A stretch of 64,000 nt of DNA from JBBQYD01 sp942493075 (GTDB taxonomy: Bacteria > Verrucomicrobiota > Verrucomicrobiia > Limisphaerales > UBA8199), in the NCBI GenBank assembly GCA_942493075.1, contig OW818681.1, forward strand, positions 5,704,001-5,768,000, given 5' to 3'. Both the position numbers and the translations under genes were made by a program. The notes below the pieces were generated by a model. It did not search any database. It saw only the letters and a list, made by a program, of their open reading frames with translations, and had not been told where the DNA came from. Within the stretch, counting starts at the first letter, position 1, and every line of letters starts with the position of its first letter. This document shows, in pieces, positions 62,190 through 64,000 of the stretch.

Positions 62190-62416
62190 GCACTGGCCTC
62201 CCAGCCTCCGTGAGGACGTTACCCGACCTCCCCCTCGCAGATTACATGCTTGGCGCGAACCTTGAACAAGTCATGAAGGAGATTTGCTAACAGGTCTCGA
62301 TTTCACAGACACCAGTTGGCAGGAGCCGAGTTGAACGCCCCACCGTAAACTTCACATGCCAGTCTGAAAACCGCGCTTGGCGCTATGCGCAGAGGCAATC
62401 TGGCGAAGAGCGCGGC

Positions 62417-63517
62417 CTACTGCCTGACCAGCAGGCGAAAGAATACCGGGTCAGACGGCAGGTTGACGCTCTGCGTATTCCAGGGAGGCGTAGATGCAAT
62501 ATTCGTCAGGAAATTGGTAAAACCACCCGGCTGGAGTTGCGAGCCAGATTGCAGCGAGTAAACCCGGCCTGAGGTGCTGGGCCACCGCAGGGTGAGAGTC
62601 CCGCCGCTCTCCGCTAAAGTGCCCGCCAGGCCAAACACGCTCCCGGCATCAGCCGGGTTCGTACCGGCTATCAGCTCAGGTCCATCGTTCATGCCGTCCC
62701 CATCCCGGTCGGTGCCGAGCAACCCTGCCGCAACCGCGTAGAATCCTTTGGCAGCCAACTGGCGGCCCGTAACGTTCAGATGCCCGCCATCATCCGTGTA
62801 GCCGTCGTACAGACGCTGGCAGGTCCGGTTGCTATAAGTAAACGTGCACGCCGCGCCTGCGGTGTCATGCGCTTCGATATCAGCGATGTCATACAGCACC
62901 CGGTTGTTCGCCCGCACCCAATCCCGCACCCCATCGTTGAACACGTTTCTCAAATAGTTCGCATGATCGGTGTCCGTCGTCAGTGGGATGGTCATGTAAA
63001 CAAAGACGGTTTCCGGGAACGCCGCCTCCAGCTTGCTCATCGCATCCAGGTAATACGCCAGGTTGGCGGTTTCATCGATATAACACAGCTTGTTGACCGC
63101 AAAATTAACCTTTGGAAAACGCCACCCGTTGCTCACGCTGCTGCTGAATAGATCGACCTTTGCCTGCCAGCCGGGATTGCCGCGATTGTCCTCGTAAACC
63201 CGCCCCGGCAGGGTTGTAGCAGGTGGGTTGGCATCGTCGTAAACAGCCTGAATTGGGTAAAAGGTGCTGCTCGCCCCCCGAAGGTCGGCAATGCCGCTCA
63301 TCAGGTTGCCTCCCACTGAAGCATGTGCGAAATACCATTTGAACTGGGCGATTTCATTCATCCGCGCCGCCGGGTATTGGGCCACCGCCTGGCAGTTGGT
63401 ATAGCCAATCAGGAGCCCCTCGCCGCGAGCACTCCCACCGGCGGCCACCAACCCCAGCAACACGCAGCCCGTCACTATCCGTACGCTATGGCCGAAGGAT
63501 CTGGGGAATGTCTTCAT
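62417..63517 (-). CDS. Secreted SGNH-like hydrolase with a calcium-loop and C-terminal sandwich domain
   Basis: This 366-residue protein has a signal peptide (SVRIVTGCVLLGLVAAGGSA). WYFAHASVGGNLMSGI and DDGGHLNVTGRQLAAKGF resemble block I and the Asp/His block of SGNH/GDSL hydrolases, but the Ser-His-Asp geometry cannot be verified. TDRDGDGMNDGPELIAGTNP is a thrombospondin-3-type calcium loop. The last 70 residues (TLTLRWPSTSGRVYSLQSG) are the fibronectin-like end also seen in the surface protein. Esterase or lyase activity on polysaccharide is plausible. Confidence 0.7.
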   Translation of the reverse strand: MKTFPRSFGHSVRIVTGCVLLGLVAAGGSARGEGLLIGYTNCQAVAQYPAARMNEIAQFKWYFAHASVGGNLMSGIADLRGASSTFYPIQAVYDDANPPATTLPGRVYEDNRGNPGWQAKVDLFSSSVSNGWRFPKVNFAVNKLCYIDETANLAYYLDAMSKLEAAFPETVFVYMTIPLTTDTDHANYLRNVFNDGVRDWVRANNRVLYDIADIEAHDTAGAACTFTYSNRTCQRLYDGYTDDGGHLNVTGRQLAAKGFYAVAAGLLGTDRDGDGMNDGPELIAGTNPADAGSVFGLAGTLAESGGTLTLRWPSTSGRVYSLQSGSQLQPGGFTNFLTNIASTPPWNTQSVNLPSDPVFFRLLVRQ

Positions 63518-63850
63518 GCCGCAGTCTTTCCCAAATCCCTGGCATTGTCATCCAGAATAATGGGGCGGGCAGGCTACTTCGGGATGTGCTCATGCGCACT
63601 GCGAATCGGGCCGCTCCTTAGTCCCATTTAAGAAACCGGGTTGACTCCCAGCACTCAGGCGACAAATTGCAGTTGCTGTAGTATGACGACCATCAAGAGA
63701 TGAACCATGAAGGTGCGTGAGAGCGGGATGCCGGAAGAGAAATGGGGCTCTTGTCAGCTCTGGTGCCGTTTTTTGGGAATGGATTGAAGGATTCCGTGCT
63801 CGACGGACGTTATGTAGATAGATGAAGCCGCCAATCGCACCAGAATCACT

Positions 63851-64000
63851 ATGAAACCAAGCACTATTCTTCCCGCCTGTTGTGTCACCCTGCTTTGCCT
63901 CCTCACCACCGGGGTGTTCGGCCAGTCGGAGCTGCCACAATCAGAAACAGGTGCGCCGATCGTGGCTGGTAAATCGGCTCAGCTTGAGTTCGAGATTTCC
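63851..64000 (+). CDS. Start of a secreted protein, cut by the window edge
   Basis: ATG at 63851 begins a frame with a clear signal peptide (ILPACCVTLLCLLTTGVFG) followed by QSELPQSETGAPIVAGKSAQ. Only 50 codons lie in the window, so no family can be named. Confidence 0.6.
   Translation, partial: MKPSTILPACCVTLLCLLTTGVFGQSELPQSETGAPIVAGKSAQLEFEIS

Overview
The window looks like chromosomal DNA from a Verrucomicrobiota bacterium, probably near Pedosphaera/Limisphaerales. This is inferred from gene content: an ECF sigma factor carrying a membrane-anchored C-terminal extension, a secreted autotransporter-strand repeat protein, a split complex I operon with Mrp-like subunits, a ferritin-VIT fusion, many secreted proteins of no recognised family, and few strong Shine-Dalgarno sites. 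Base composition is moderately GC-rich. No rRNA and no CRISPR array were seen.

Layout. 0.5-3.5 kb is gene-poor and repeat-rich, with an IS110-family element that appears to have landed inside a palindromic repeat. 3.5-6.3 kb holds a secreted protein, an MJ1255-type glycosyltransferase and a DUF883-like protein. 6.5-15.6 kb (minus strand) is the membrane arm of complex I: nuoH-I-J-K, two Mrp/NuoL-like antiporter subunits with a small membrane protein between them, then nuoM and nuoN. 15.8-20.0 kb is a sigma-factor gene and a methyltransferase bracketed by nested direct repeats. 20-33 kb is mostly housekeeping and miscellaneous: serpin, thiamine-binding protein, rhomboid, apbE, Gfo/Idh oxidoreductase, ferritin-VIT, hemL, ruvX, truA, purF.

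33.6-56.8 kb is the main discovery: a selenocysteine island holding the Sec machinery and several apparent Sec-containing products. Machinery: tRNA-Sec(UCA), selA, selB, and a selD fused to an AhpD-like domain. Products: three paralogous secreted proteins that would be annotated as ending at TGA stay open in frame after it, and all continue with U-[GD]-G-T-C-x-x-S-W-R. A fourth, small membrane protein beside tRNA-Sec ends in C-P-T-U-I-K. Downstream of all four TGA codons is a 6-7 bp hairpin with the identical loop AUGGC, starting 21 nt (three cases) or 23 nt (one case) after the UGA. I read these as bacterial SECIS elements. The first selenoprotein merges what would otherwise be called two genes, a secreted domain and a seven-helix membrane domain.

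The same island carries a polyferredoxin, a beta-propeller/di-heme cytochrome, a large repeat protein with a cysteine-less redoxin-like end, and an operon of a 2-hydroxyacyl-CoA-dehydratase-type ATPase activator, three dehydratase/double-cubane-type subunits and a methyltransferase. A link between that low-potential reductase and selenium or selenoprotein chemistry is inferred from context only.

57-64 kb holds a large surface repeat protein, an AbiEi-like/Fic fusion with a probable direct-repeat operator, an SGNH-like secreted protein, and the start of another secreted protein at the right edge. Throughout, heptameric GGCTAAA/GGCTGAA arrays and a family of nested palindromes lie at gene borders, and the arrays run into the 3' ends of two genes.
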